Shown here in pieces: positions 23,030 through 34,100 of a stretch of DNA of 64,000 bases (position 1 is its first letter; the number at the start of each line of letters is the position of its first letter). The stretch is from Biomphalaria glabrata (taxonomy: Eukaryota > Mollusca > Gastropoda > Planorbidae), in contig NC_074716.1 in assembly GCF_947242115.1 (NCBI RefSeq), forward strand, positions 19,846,090 to 19,910,089, in the 5' to 3' direction. Both the position numbers and the translations under genes were made by a program. The notes under the pieces are model-generated. The model had not been told where the DNA came from. It saw only the letters and a list, made by a program, of their open reading frames with translations, and did no database searches.

Positions 23030-23645
23030 CAAATCTATAAGTGTGGAAGAACTTGATGCAAATTCAGATACCGGTACCAGGAGGCAACAATCTACACCAT
23101 CAGTTGAACCAGTAACACAAGTAGTGGTACCTGTAGATGGCATTCAAGGTACCAGTACTGGTACTGGCAATGATTCATCACATGCCAGTAGTGAAGAAAT
23201 CATTACTGATTCAGATGATGAGTGGCTACCTCCCAGGCAAAAAAAAAAGTGTTCGAAAAATATTTTCGAAGTTGATTTTTCATGTTAAAAATAAATTTTG
23301 GTATTAAATCATTAAAATTTCTGTTTTTTATATTTAAATTGTTGTCATAATCATACAAAATGTTTTTCTGTATAAATTGTTATCTATTGACTTTCTAAAA
23401 TACATTTATTAAGAAAATAAAATTGGAAGGCAAAGTCACCCCATTTTACCATTTTGGAAAAAATGTCATTCAAGCCTTAAAAAAGGTATTTTCCATATAC
23501 TATACAGACTTTATTTAATGGTTTCATTAAAGTACAGGCATCCACTCTGTAGGAAAACAAGTTTACAGCAGTTTAAGTGTACTTTAAATATGTGAAAATT
23601 AAGTTTGAAGTTGAAAAGTGTGCAAAGTCACCCCGTTTCACGGTA
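23030..23645 (+). mobile_element. 3' end of a DNA transposon, probably pogo-like
   Basis: An 81-aa frame (23043-23288) is acidic/Ser-Thr-rich and ends in a basic patch (DDEWLPPRQKKK), followed by an AATAAA-containing stretch. It resembles the unstructured C-terminus of pogo/jerky-type transposases. The sequence stops at GCAAAGTCACCCCGTTTCACGGTA (about 23617-23644), which reads as a terminal inverted repeat; a subterminal echo aaagtcaccccattttacc is at 23434. The left terminus was not found. The superfamily call is an inference. Confidence 0.45.
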
Positions 23646-24719
23646 CTCTTTTTACTTTGAGACAATGCGAGCAAGTTGTATAGATCGTTTAAATGTTACA
23701 ATTAAGGGAAGTAACTTTGCAGGATATCATTATTATTTAGTTATTTCCCATTTAAAGTGTAGCTCAATTTCTTCTAATTTGATATTATTTCGAATTAAAA
23801 TAAATAATCCAAAAACAGCACAAATCAAAAACCTTATATAAAGCAAATGATTATGTTGACAATTCCTTCACCTATCGCTTAATTTGTTGAACTGTCGACA
23901 ATCCAGATAGCAGAAATATTACCAACTTATGTTTACATTCAGATTACAGAAATACTACCAGCCAGTCATCCTTACATAGTTGAACTATTTTAAAGTAAAT
24001 GTAGATCTAGATCTAATTATAAAAGGTTGTATTTGAAAACAATATACAGTGATTGCCTTTTTAAACATTATATTTTCCATTCTAAGTGCCTATTTCTTTT
24101 TTTTTTTTTAGTATTATTACAAAGTTGATGATTTAGTATTTATTAAAATTGTGCAGGGTAGTAACAAAAAATGAAATTGTGTGAGGAAAGAGGGTTTGGT
24201 AAAAATTAAAAAGTTTCTCTGTTGAAAAAAAAATTCTTTTAAGAAAATAAATAGCAAAATACAAAAAAAAATAATAATTTTATAAGTGCTGTTTGTTAGT
24301 GAGCATCAAGGCAAATGTAATTTGTGCTTTATTTGTAATTATACTATACATAATTATCTTCTTTGAAGGAGCATGTAATTTATGTAACTTGTGGGACCAG
24401 TTAAAAAGATTTCAAAATTTCTAGGAAACATAGGACAGATAAACAAGGATTTATTAGCAATAAAAACAACAAATCACTGATTGTAGAAAAAAGAATCAAT
24501 CAGGTTAAAACATATTAAATCAACTTTTTACACAATTAATAATCAATTGCACCTCTACATCCTTTATGACATTAACTCCTAGTGTAAATTTAAGTTTGAG
24601 CAGTTGCATTATTATAACAGTTTCTTATATGTAATGCTATTAACCCATCTTGACACTTGCACCAGTTTTTCAAGCTTCACTTAACCTGCATAGATTACCA
24701 AGGGACTAGAAAGAATTAA
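23646..24719. other. Intergenic, no gene seen
   Basis: AT-rich, homopolymer-rich sequence without a motif-bearing frame on either strand. Confidence 0.35.
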
Positions 24720-25300
24720 TGTCTCCCCTCTGGTTGAATGTGATTCAGGGAACTACAGACCAGTTCCACTCACCAAGACTGCATGTAAAATAATAGAAAA
24801 CATAATGTATGGCAACATATACCACTTAGATAAACATAATGTCCTTACCAACATGGATTTTGGAATTAAATATCAAATTTCACAACTAAAGAGCTTGCTT
24901 AAAAATTTAAAATACTTAGGCACTTTATGGTTCATTACACCAATGGATTCAAAATTTCATGATAGGTATAGAGGAAACTGTAACCATAAATGGGTCCAAA
25001 TTAGCAATAATAGTAAACTCAAATGTATCGTAAGGAGTATTACTTAGAGCCACTACTGTTTCCAATTTACATGAATTTATTACCTACTTTATTGCACTAG
25101 TACAGAAACAAAAATTAGACTAAAAGAATTAGATAAATGGGAATCAAATTGGACATTAAACAACTCAAAAACTCATAGTACAGGCAAATGAAGAAACTCA
25201 CATGAATGTAGGATTAAAAACAAGTAGAGTGTTCAATTTGACACTAAAGGAATGTACACATAAACACAAGGGGAACAATTAATAAGTACTTAGGTCCACA
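24720..25300 (+). mobile_element. Degraded jockey-type LINE reverse transcriptase fragment
   Basis: Around 24760-24860 the translation reads CDSGNYRPVPLTKTACKIIE and YHLDKHNVLTNMDFG, matching the RT fingers consensus (NYRPVSLT, LxxxNILTxxQHGF). A later piece, ETVTINGSxS-like, is at about 24970-25020. Heavily mutated, with no ends visible. Confidence 0.7.
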
Positions 25301-25850
25301 ACCAACAAGGGGCGATATACAGCCAACATCTACAATATCTTGCTTATGCCAATGACATTGTCTTATAAAAAAAAAACTAAGAATGGTACTAAAATTCATA
25401 CCCAAACATAGCTTAAAAAATATTCTATAGTTGCAAATGAAGTTTATTACTTAAATTAATTTTCTAATGAATTTGTATTTTAAAGTATTAAAAAAACATT
25501 TTAAAAATTAGCTTTAAAGAAAATCTTTAACAGTCTGAAAAATATAAACAGCAACATATGCCTAACTGAAGTATTTTTAATTATTGATGTATATATTATA
25601 TTTAATCATGAGAATTTCAATGCACTTATGTTTCTGTTGCAGAGAATTTTGGTAAGTTTAGTAAGGCTGTCAACTGGCAACTTAAGGAAAGGAGCTCAAT
25701 CATCAGTCTGGATTTGGCTTCAAGGGGTTGCTTTTCATCTGTAAAACTTATTCAAAAAATATATAAAATGGATCTATTGTTGTTTTTTTTAATTTTAAAA
25801 TTATATACACATTTAAGAAATATAAATAGTTGGAAAAAAAAAGGCTACCG

Positions 25851-27704
25851 TTACCAGTTATTAACAAAGAAGTTGTCCTCATAAGCTAAGGCTTCTTCAT
25901 CAACCTCATCTAGATCTGTTCAAATACACACAAAAAATATTTTGTAGTCTGTTGTTTCATATTTTTTATAAGACTATTTTGTATAAAAAGGCCTTCTTTG
26001 TTTTAAAAAACTTATAAACAAATTTCTTTTCTGAAAATGTATTTTAAACAATTACAAATTTAACATAATATACCAGATACATAAATACCAGATATCCTCT
26101 TTGGTTCTAACTGAAACAGAAAAAAAAAGCAAGAACAATTAGAATACAACGGTAGGTATATAAAGTACTTTAAAAACAAGTTGTAGCATATGAAGATTAC
26201 AAAAAGATAAAACAACTGGAATTGTAAAAAAAAAAATACAATTACCTCACTAATAGGAAACACAGCAGTATCCGCTGTATATAATAATTGTTTACTATGA
26301 GTTTGGTGTTCTGAAAGCATGCTGGGAATATTTTCTTGAAAATAATAAAGATCTGTATTCAGCTTTTGTCTAAAAAATGTTTCTGTATTATTGACAAACA
26401 TAAAGGCATTAATAACAGCAAAAGATAAAATGAAATAGATATTTTTAAAAATGTACGATTATAATAACTGAATAAAGAATGTTGTTAACAAACATACAAT
26501 AAGCTAAAGGTAATTTGAAAAACATAGCAGACTTAAAATAGGACTAATATACATGTATATTCTATTGTTAGGTATATATCATAAAAGAAAAAAAAAACAA
26601 GGTTTGTGTAATGGGTGGGAGTTTCATATTTATGTACAAAAGATTCATATTTATGTACAAAAGAGATATTATATTAGTTTAAATTTAAGAAATAGAAAAG
26701 ATTTTGCACATTTTTGATCTTGCTAGTAAATTTTGCCAGAGATTTAACTTGTGTTAATTTATTGTCTTTTCTGGCTAGTTGAGGTAATTCATTTTCCTCA
26801 CCGCAAAAAAACACTTTAGCTGAAAGAGTTAATTTATGTATATGTCCCTGTATACTGAAATCTGCTCTAAAAACAATATAGTATTTAAGGATCATATGGG
26901 CCCCAATTGGGCACGTCCCATGGGCCTAAAAGGCAATGAAACTCCCCACATATTATTTCGTCACTGGTGTGGGCCCCTAATGGTCATAGGCCCGGGTTCG
27001 TTGAACCCCTTTCGCGCCATGGATGCTACGCCACTGGGAGAGCCTATTAACATGAAAGATTGTTTAGTTTTCTATTGTTTCTTTAATCTTGTCCTATTTT
27101 TCATGTTGTGTTCACTAAGACTCAGATGATGACCTATAAAGGAGACTAATTTAACTTAACCACCACTTCAGTCAAGTACAAATTCTTTCCCTTGTTTGAG
27201 ATACCAAAAAAAAATTATATACCAATAATTAATTAACTAATTGGTTACTTTTTTTAAATTGATTCTTGTGTTGTCAGGTAAAAGAAATAATTGTGCAATA
27301 TTTCAGCTTGATCCGAGATTGGGAGAACTAAAGTGTAATAACTTTTACAGACAGATAGAGTGAATTGATATAAACTTTCTAACAAAACTCTCCACATTCA
27401 CTACCAACAGAAGCCATAAGATTAAAATTTCTAAGAGAAAAAATCTTCCAATTCACCCAAAGATCTTCACATTAGAAGTAATAGAATTAAATAAAGAATT
27501 AAGACAATGGCTTCAAGAGGTTAATTTAAGCAAAAAAATTTTGTTTAAAAGAAGTTTCATTTTTGTGTTATGATTACTTACCACAATTGAAAAGAACACT
27601 ATTGTGACATTGGCTGTCACTGAGCGATGCAACAGGCAGACAATTATCTACTGTTATTGTTTCATTTGATAACATTTCTTGTCTACTTTTTGAAATAAGA
27701 TTTA
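25851..27704 (-). CDS. Unrecognised gene, last four exons (partial)
   Basis: Four minus-strand exons join in phase with GT-AG borders: 27704-27582 (starts mid-codon, NLISKSRQEMLSNETITVDN and on to HNSVLFNC), 26382-26246 (ETFFRQKLNTDLYYFQENIP and QLLYTADTAVFPISE), a 22-nt microexon 26110-26089 (LEPKRIS) and 25915-25851, ending DLDEVDEEALAYEDNFFVNN, W, TAA. No domain is recognisable. The C-terminal 30 residues are acidic with an aromatic end and look like a short linear binding motif. The 5' exons were not found; a possible short exon near 27750-27800 does not fit in phase. The continuous phase over four exons is the main support. Confidence 0.6.
26674..26895 (-). pseudogene. LINE ORF2 C-terminal fragment
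   Basis: The frame ends with a GEENELPQLARKDNKLTQVK-like piece. This parallels the WNGLPELARKTSDLAEFKSL end at 30129-30380, so it is probably the same LINE family in opposite orientation. It lies in the intron of the unrecognised gene. Confidence 0.5.
26890..27050. mobile_element. hAT-type element end
   Basis: The GC-rich block gggccccaattgggcac ... gatgctacgccactg ends in the complement of CAGTGGCGTAGC, the terminus shared with the hAT copies at 14.2 and 21.6 kb. No transposase remains. Confidence 0.5.
27135..27370 (+). repeat. Dispersed repeat family A, copy 3
   Basis: Shares ttctttcccttgtttgagat, taattaactaattggtta, gattcttgtgttgtcagg, aaataattgtgcaatatttc and cagcttgatccgagattggg with the other copies. 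The closing gacagacagatagag is also seen in copy 5. Confidence 0.75.
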
Positions 27705-28129
27705 CTGAAATCAGGGAAATGTAAGAGTTATCCAAATATCTATTTTCTTATTTATCAGAGCCTACATCACAACAATTGCTCAGCACCCGATCTGTATAAA
27801 AAAAATAAGAAAAGAGAAATAAAAATACTCATACAAATACTCATAGTCTCATTCAAACTAAAAGAATAATTTATTACTGTTGTTAATCTGTCACTGGGTT
27901 ATAGCTCCAGACTTACTAATATAATAAACTGAAGAAGGCGTATTAATTTTTAATAAAATAAACTTAAACAAGCTTCTTTTCAAACAAACTTGAATCCACT
28001 TGAAATGAGCTATAGTAGTAACACAAATGAAAAGTTAATTGAAACAAGATCTAACTCTCTACAAATATATGACTTTACTGTCTCACGGCTCTAGTGAGTC
28101 TCCTCTCTTATCAAATTTTCACCTGTCCT

Positions 28130-28890
28130 TATTGACTTCAATTATGACATAGGGATTTAGGAGCCCATGGGATGGGCCTCTTTAGAGGTACTGCATTTTG
28201 ACATTCAACATCATAAAAAATTGATGAAACATTAAAAAAAATGTTTTTACAATAAAATGTGCATGTTTGGCATCCAATAGAAGCAAAGAACATAAATAAA
28301 TAAATAGAAAAAATAGAAAAAAATATAAAATATCTTACAATCTAATGATAATGAAACAAACCCTATATAGCAAGTTACTCCCTGAGAGTAACACCGCATG
28401 GAAAGAACTAATCTGTGTGGAATACATGTAGCAGGGCCACTCACTTGATTATATAACAATATGAATAGCAAGATTACATGGCAGTGGTGTAATATTTCAT
28501 ATTAAAAAAAAAAATTTCTACAAATATTCCCCCCCCCTCAAGTAGAGGCCTGGGGGACTTTCAAATTTGGACGCTAGCTCCCTTAGCTACGCCAATGACA
28601 CCACCTTGAGGTTTCATCAGAATCCCTTCAGCCTACACAAGCAAAACCATACGCTCCCTGAGAGCAACACTGCACTGAAATAATTAATCGGTGTGGAATA
28701 CATGCACAGGCCACTAACTTATATTATAACAATGTGAATAGCAAGACTACATGGCAGTGGCATAATATTTAATATACAAAATTTTCTACACACATTTGGG
28801 GCCCCTCTCAAGTAGAGTTGAACCGCTTCCCTTAGTTAGTCAATGATACCACCTTGTGATTCCATTAAAATCCATTCAGCCTACACCACT
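28130..28890. mobile_element. Non-autonomous hAT relic with a duplicated terminus
   Basis: Left part (28130-28220, tgcattttgacattcaacatc) resembles the end at 14250-14300. Right part (28355-28600, actccctgagagtaacacc and on to cttagctacgcc) resembles 16490-16760. The right-end block then recurs in diverged form at about 28640-28890, giving a head-to-tail duplication of roughly 270 bp. Confidence 0.7.
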
Positions 28891-29340
28891 TTTTTTGGTT
28901 ACATCATAAACACGCACATACACTCCTTTAAAAAAATACACATTTGAAAAAAACATGTTTTGAATTTCAAGTCTACACAGATTTATCTTTTCTTATCTTA
29001 ACTATTTCAGTTGTTCCTTCGATAATAATTAAAAGGCTTTAAATAAAAATAACATGACTTTAATTACAATAGCTAAACTAAGATTTTGTTCAATATGGCA
29101 GCTATAGATCAAGAGACTTTTTTTTCTGCATGGACAGCTAGCTGAACTGAAAATCTGCTGTGTGTTATAAAAATTAAGTAATTTTAAGCCTACAATAAAA
29201 TGTAATTATTTAGTAACTTAGACAAGTCGAGAATAAGTTGAAATATATAGGCCTATTTGAAGTACTTCTCTTTTCTATGGAGAGCAGTAAGACCTTAACT
29301 AACTCAATTGAAAAACTAGAATCCTGAGCTACAGAAAATC

Positions 29341-29354
29341 GGGGGGGGGGGGGG
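29341..29354. repeat. Poly-G run
   Basis: Fourteen uninterrupted G residues in otherwise AT-rich DNA. The preceding stretch from 28891 shows no gene. Confidence 0.9.
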
Positions 29355-29439
29355 ACTACTTATCTAGATCATCTAGAAGAACTAGATTAGATTCTAGTCT
29401 AGCTTCTAAGAACTATAGGATAGGCCCCTATACTCCTTT

Positions 29440-30090
29440 AGATTTGAGAAGGGGATGGGTATTTTACTATTTAAAAAAAATGTAGGCAACATATCCAACA
29501 ACTCTCTACTGGATAAAGACATAAACAACAGGATAGCCAAGGCAATGGCCACCATGTCACAGTTGCAGAAAAGAGTCTGGGACAATATATTGCTGACTAA
29601 CAGTACTAAAGCCCTAGTCTACCGGACCTGTGTGTAGAGCACTTTGCTGTACGGAAGTGAAACATGGTCAACCTACTCATGGCAGGAAAAAAAGCTGAAT
29701 GTCCTCCACCTCCGATGCCTAAGGCGGATTTTTAAAATAAGGTGGCAAGATAAGATAACCAATGAGGAAGTGCTATGAAGAGCAGGGTGCCAGGACATCC
29801 GCTCTGTTATTAGCAGCAGACGCCTGTAGGTTGACTTCCACAGGACATCCTGTATGGCGATCTAATATAGAAGGCAGGAGAGCCACTAGTCGCCCACTTT
29901 TACGTTATACGGATGTATGCAAACGCGAAATGAAGCTCTTTGAAATCGACACTAGCAGCTGGAAAGAGGTGGAACTGGATAGATCCACATGGAGAGAGAG
30001 CATAAAGTATAAAGGAAGGGTCACGGATTGCAGATGTCATACACAACAGAAGCAGAAAGAAGGGTGTAATTGCAACGGCGCCTGGTGATT
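29440..30090 (+). mobile_element. RTE-type LINE, 3' end of RT ORF
   Basis: Pieces in several frames read SLLDKDINNRIAKAMATMSQ, LQKRVWDN, an LLYGSETW block, LRRIFKIRWQDKITNEEVL and, at 29880-30060, RPLLRYTDVCKREMKLFEID with SWKEVELDRSTWRE. This is the conserved tail of RTE-group endonuclease-reverse transcriptases. Several stops and frameshifts; 5' truncated. Confidence 0.85.
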
Positions 30091-30128
30091 ATATAATATA
30101 TATATGCCCAACCTGAGATCGCAGCTGT

Positions 30129-30440
30129 GTGTATCAAGGATTGGCTTCTTCAGTGACACAAGAAGAACTTGAAGAAGTTGCAAAGGGAAAAGATCGTCTC
30201 TCGACTGTCTCTGAAAGACACAAAGATAAAGGCACATTCCTCGTCCCATATGCTAGGACAAATTTGTACAAATACTCCTTCTTCCCTAGTGCTATTAGAG
30301 CATGGAATGGGTTGCCTGAGCTAGCCAGGAAAACCAGTGACTTGGCAGAATTTAAGTCATTGGTTAATATGCATGACTAAATGCATGACGCGTAGGACGT
30401 AATTATCTTCTTTTTTGAAGTAACGTCTGTATTATATAAG
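30129..30440 (+). mobile_element. LINE ORF2 C-terminus and 3' UTR
   Basis: The frame 30129-30380 ends with ARTNLYKYSFFPSAIRAWNG, LPELARKTSDLAEFKSLV and a stop. This is the usual C-terminal block of jockey/CR1-like LINE proteins. A short 3' UTR follows, ending at gataagataagg repeats near 30440. It directly follows the RTE fragment but is a different family. Confidence 0.75.
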
Positions 30441-31116
30441 ATAAGATAAGGTAAAATGCCACAGATTATAATATCATAATCATTCTAGACTTATGATACT
30501 AATACTATTACTAGATCTACTATAGATATGTCTAGTTATCCTATGCCTATCCTGATCCAAGATTAGCTATATCTATAATTAGATCTAGATCTACCTACTA
30601 CGAAGATCTCGATTTCTCTAGAGGGGAAAAAAAAAGCACCTGACGAATGGGAGTGATGGTCCTGTTGCTTACTAAGTTATTATTCACTTAAATTCAAGTT
30701 GCCCAAATGGCTCTATAATATTGTATTTGTGAACATAGCGTAAACATAGATACTAGACCTATATAGATTTATATATTATACTTTGTATACTTTATTAATA
30801 TCTTTCGTAGATTTACTATTTTTATTTTCAAAAATGGTTGTTTTTGGTCGATATAGGTCTAGATCTAGTAGATTTTTATAGATATAGATCTAGACTCTAG
30901 GCCTTATTTTGATTTTTTTTTTTTTTTTTTTTTGTGGTAAAATAAGAACTCAAAAGTGATCTGGCATATAGACAATATAATATAAATCTAGATAGTAGAT
31001 CTAGGTCTAGATTTGAATGCTATTTCAATCGTCTGATTAAAAAAAATATTAGACTATCTAGACTCTATTATAGTCTAGGCCTATATATATTCTAATATTA
31101 TTAGACTACATTAAAT
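30441..31116 (+). promoter_or_regulatory. TEX11 5' region rich in AGATCT words
   Basis: This block upstream of the start codon is full of AGATCT/CTAGATCTAG palindromic words (for example tagatctagatctacc near 30580 and agatctagactc near 30890) and a T20-class homopolymer at 30912-30933. The region is assigned as promoter/5' UTR only from its position. Confidence 0.4.
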
Positions 31117-34100
31117 ATGAAGATGGAAATCCCCGATAGCAATCAAAAAAACGTTTTTCAGCTTAAAGGTATAAATCGTGAGTTAAATTAACTTAATTTA
31201 AATTTTTAATAATGAGTATGACATACTCTACTGACAATACTGACATAGATTATAATACTCATTTAATAGATAGATCTATCTATTAAATCTATATAGTGAT
31301 AGTGATATTGTCACAGTACGAGTATACATACTATACTAGATCTAGGCCTACTCATAAGTAGCCTATAGTTGGCCTAATACTAATAGGCCTACTATTGTAC
31401 TAATAGTTTATAGTTTTTTAAGTCATAGATCTACTAATACTAGTAATACTAATAGTGAGTAATACAGATGTTAGACTGTAGATCTAGATCTAGATCATAT
31501 CTATAATAATAATTAGTATAATCTAGATCATATACTGATATAGATCTAGATAGATGTTTGTTACTTCAAAAAAGATCATCTCGAGTTAAAGATCAGGACA
31601 GATGATTATAAATCTAGTCTATCGAATGCATGGGCGTAGCCAGGATTTTTTTTTCGGGGGGGGGGGGGGGCCCCTTCCAACGGAATAAAATTATATTATA
31701 TTACATTCTGACCCTTTCGGAAGACGTTTATTGTGCCCTAGACTAGGTTCTTCCTGGAAATAGTGGAAAACTTGTAAACTCCCCGCCCTTGCTGGCAAGG
31801 GGGTCTGGGGGAGCTCGCAGCGCTCCCCCAGCTCGCCCCGCTGCCGACCACTATTTCTGGTATTGAAAGCCAACAAAATGCATATTCTGAGGTATCTACA
31901 GTGCAAGATCTTGCTATTAAAAATTTTTATTTCAAAAACCTAATGTGCTATTCTTACTTAGACCCTCTTGCGCCGTTCGGTGCATTTTCCAGCAAGCTGT
32001 TTCCGCAACTCTTATTATGAGTAATTCATTTTGTTGGAGAACATGTCCCACAAAACCTCATGCGACGATCTGTCACAACCTTACTAAGGGTTCGACTCCC
32101 AGTTCGGCATATGATTTCTTTGATTTAGACCCAAGTTCCCACTAGGAACTAACCCAAGTTCTTAACACTTTATTCAGTTTGCTAATAGTTTTTTGGATCC
32201 CCTTTTTTTTGTACTTCTATATCTTCTAGGTCGTCGACTTGGTTCAAATTAAGTAATATATCTTTGTCTTCTGGGACTGAAACTGCTGATGCAAAGTATT
32301 TATTTAGCCAATTGCTTAAGCACACAGCCACCAGGCCCCTTTTAATTTTAATATACTTTTGATAAAATCTTTTTGCCTTAGTTTCTTTAGATTTTCTTTA
32401 TAGGTTTTCCTTCTGTTTGCAAAGTTTCTTTAATCTATTATTAAAACAGCATTATTTGTTTTGTTTGATGAGTATTTAGTTGGTATATTATTTTCTATAA
32501 TGTTTTTAAGATAGCCTTTAATAGAATTCCAGAGGTCGTCAACTGTTGATTAATGTCTTTTTCTGATAAGAAAGTTAGTTGAAAGTTTAATGCAGCTTCG
32601 TTTAGTTGTGTTAGGTTGCATTTGTTCCAGAGTAAGATTTTTCTTTCGAGTTTTATATTGGTTACTGCTTTTATCTGACTGTGTATTTTAACAATATCAT
32701 ATTGTCAAATAGTCCAGGGATAATATCATAATCTACCACGAATCATATATACCTATAAATATATATTAAATATGTATATATATATATATTTCAGTTATCC
32801 TAAAAGAGCTTTCTCAAGATGGCAGTGAACTACTAACTAATTGGGAAGCACTTATCAACAATGCCTTGTCATTAGCAAACTCCCTTTTCCACATCCTCTT
32901 TTTAAGTTTAGCAGAAAAGGCAGAAGTAAGACAATGTTCTTTGCAATTTGAAAGTAGAACAAATATATTTCATTATTTTAGTATAATTGATGTTCAATTT
33001 AGTGAAACAAAGTATAAAACTGAAACTGTATTTTTCAATTTTCTTATATTTAATATTAATTTTGCTTATTAAAAAATAATTAGCTCGAGGAGCTTGCAAC
33101 GCAGTTGTGGAATAAAGTTGTGATTCTAAAGTCAAAAAAATGTTTATCAGCATTATCCTTGACCAAAGGTGAATAGCTAGTCTCTTTTATTTGTAACATA
33201 ATTTAGTTTTAAATGTAGTTTTCAATATTTAGATTTAAGTCTTAATTTCTAACCAATTCTAAAAGAGTACCTTATATTAGATCTCAAAGAACTTCAAATA
33301 TTAGAACTTATTGATGTTTGAATCATTTAATTATATGAGGATTTATGACACTTAGAATGTTGGCCTATAATACAGAAAGAAAAAAAAAAGAATTTTTAAA
33401 GAAGGATTGTCTAAAAATAAATTAAAAATAAGTTACCTAATATATTAAAATTGTATTTTTTTAAATTAAGGCCACTTAAACTAGAATGATGTATACACTG
33501 ATTTGTTAATTTTTTTTTCCTAGCACGCCATGTTGCGTTTCAAGTTGTTACACATCTGTATGAGTCAAATAATGATGAAATGACAATAAAAAAACATGTC
33601 ATTGTAAGTAGCAAATATCACCATAAGAAGTCTGATATAAAACAATACACTTGAGTGTTATGTCATATATCTGCAGACTTTAACCATCCTAAAAAGTTAA
33701 ATGTATCTTAACTCTTTCTCTCCTAACTGTCGATACCAGCGTTGACAACACCAGAATGTGGTAAATATTTACGGAGAGAAAGAGTTAAGCTGGTCAGAAA
33801 GCTGTTACTCCAATTGAAGAATAGGCAAATTTTTCCATCAGTTATTCCATATGCTATCTTAAATTATTGTCTGACAAGCCCTCTTGAAAAAGTCTTTAGA
33901 ATCTTGAATCACTTTCTTTTTTATTACTTATCAATTATCTTATCAATCATTATTAATGATGCAATGTTTAATGCAGGGGTGGCCAACCTATGGAACATGT
34001 GCCAAAAGTGGTGCATTGCATGATTACAATTGGCGCACTATGCCTTTATAAAAAATGAATAAAAAGCATGTCAGCTCATAAAAAAATAATAATCAGGAAT

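Noticed and set aside
27750-27800. Extra exon of the unrecognised minus-strand gene (DRVLSNCCDVGSD-like)
   Set aside because: Acceptor-like ATACAG is present, but no donor gives the phase needed to join the exon at 27704.
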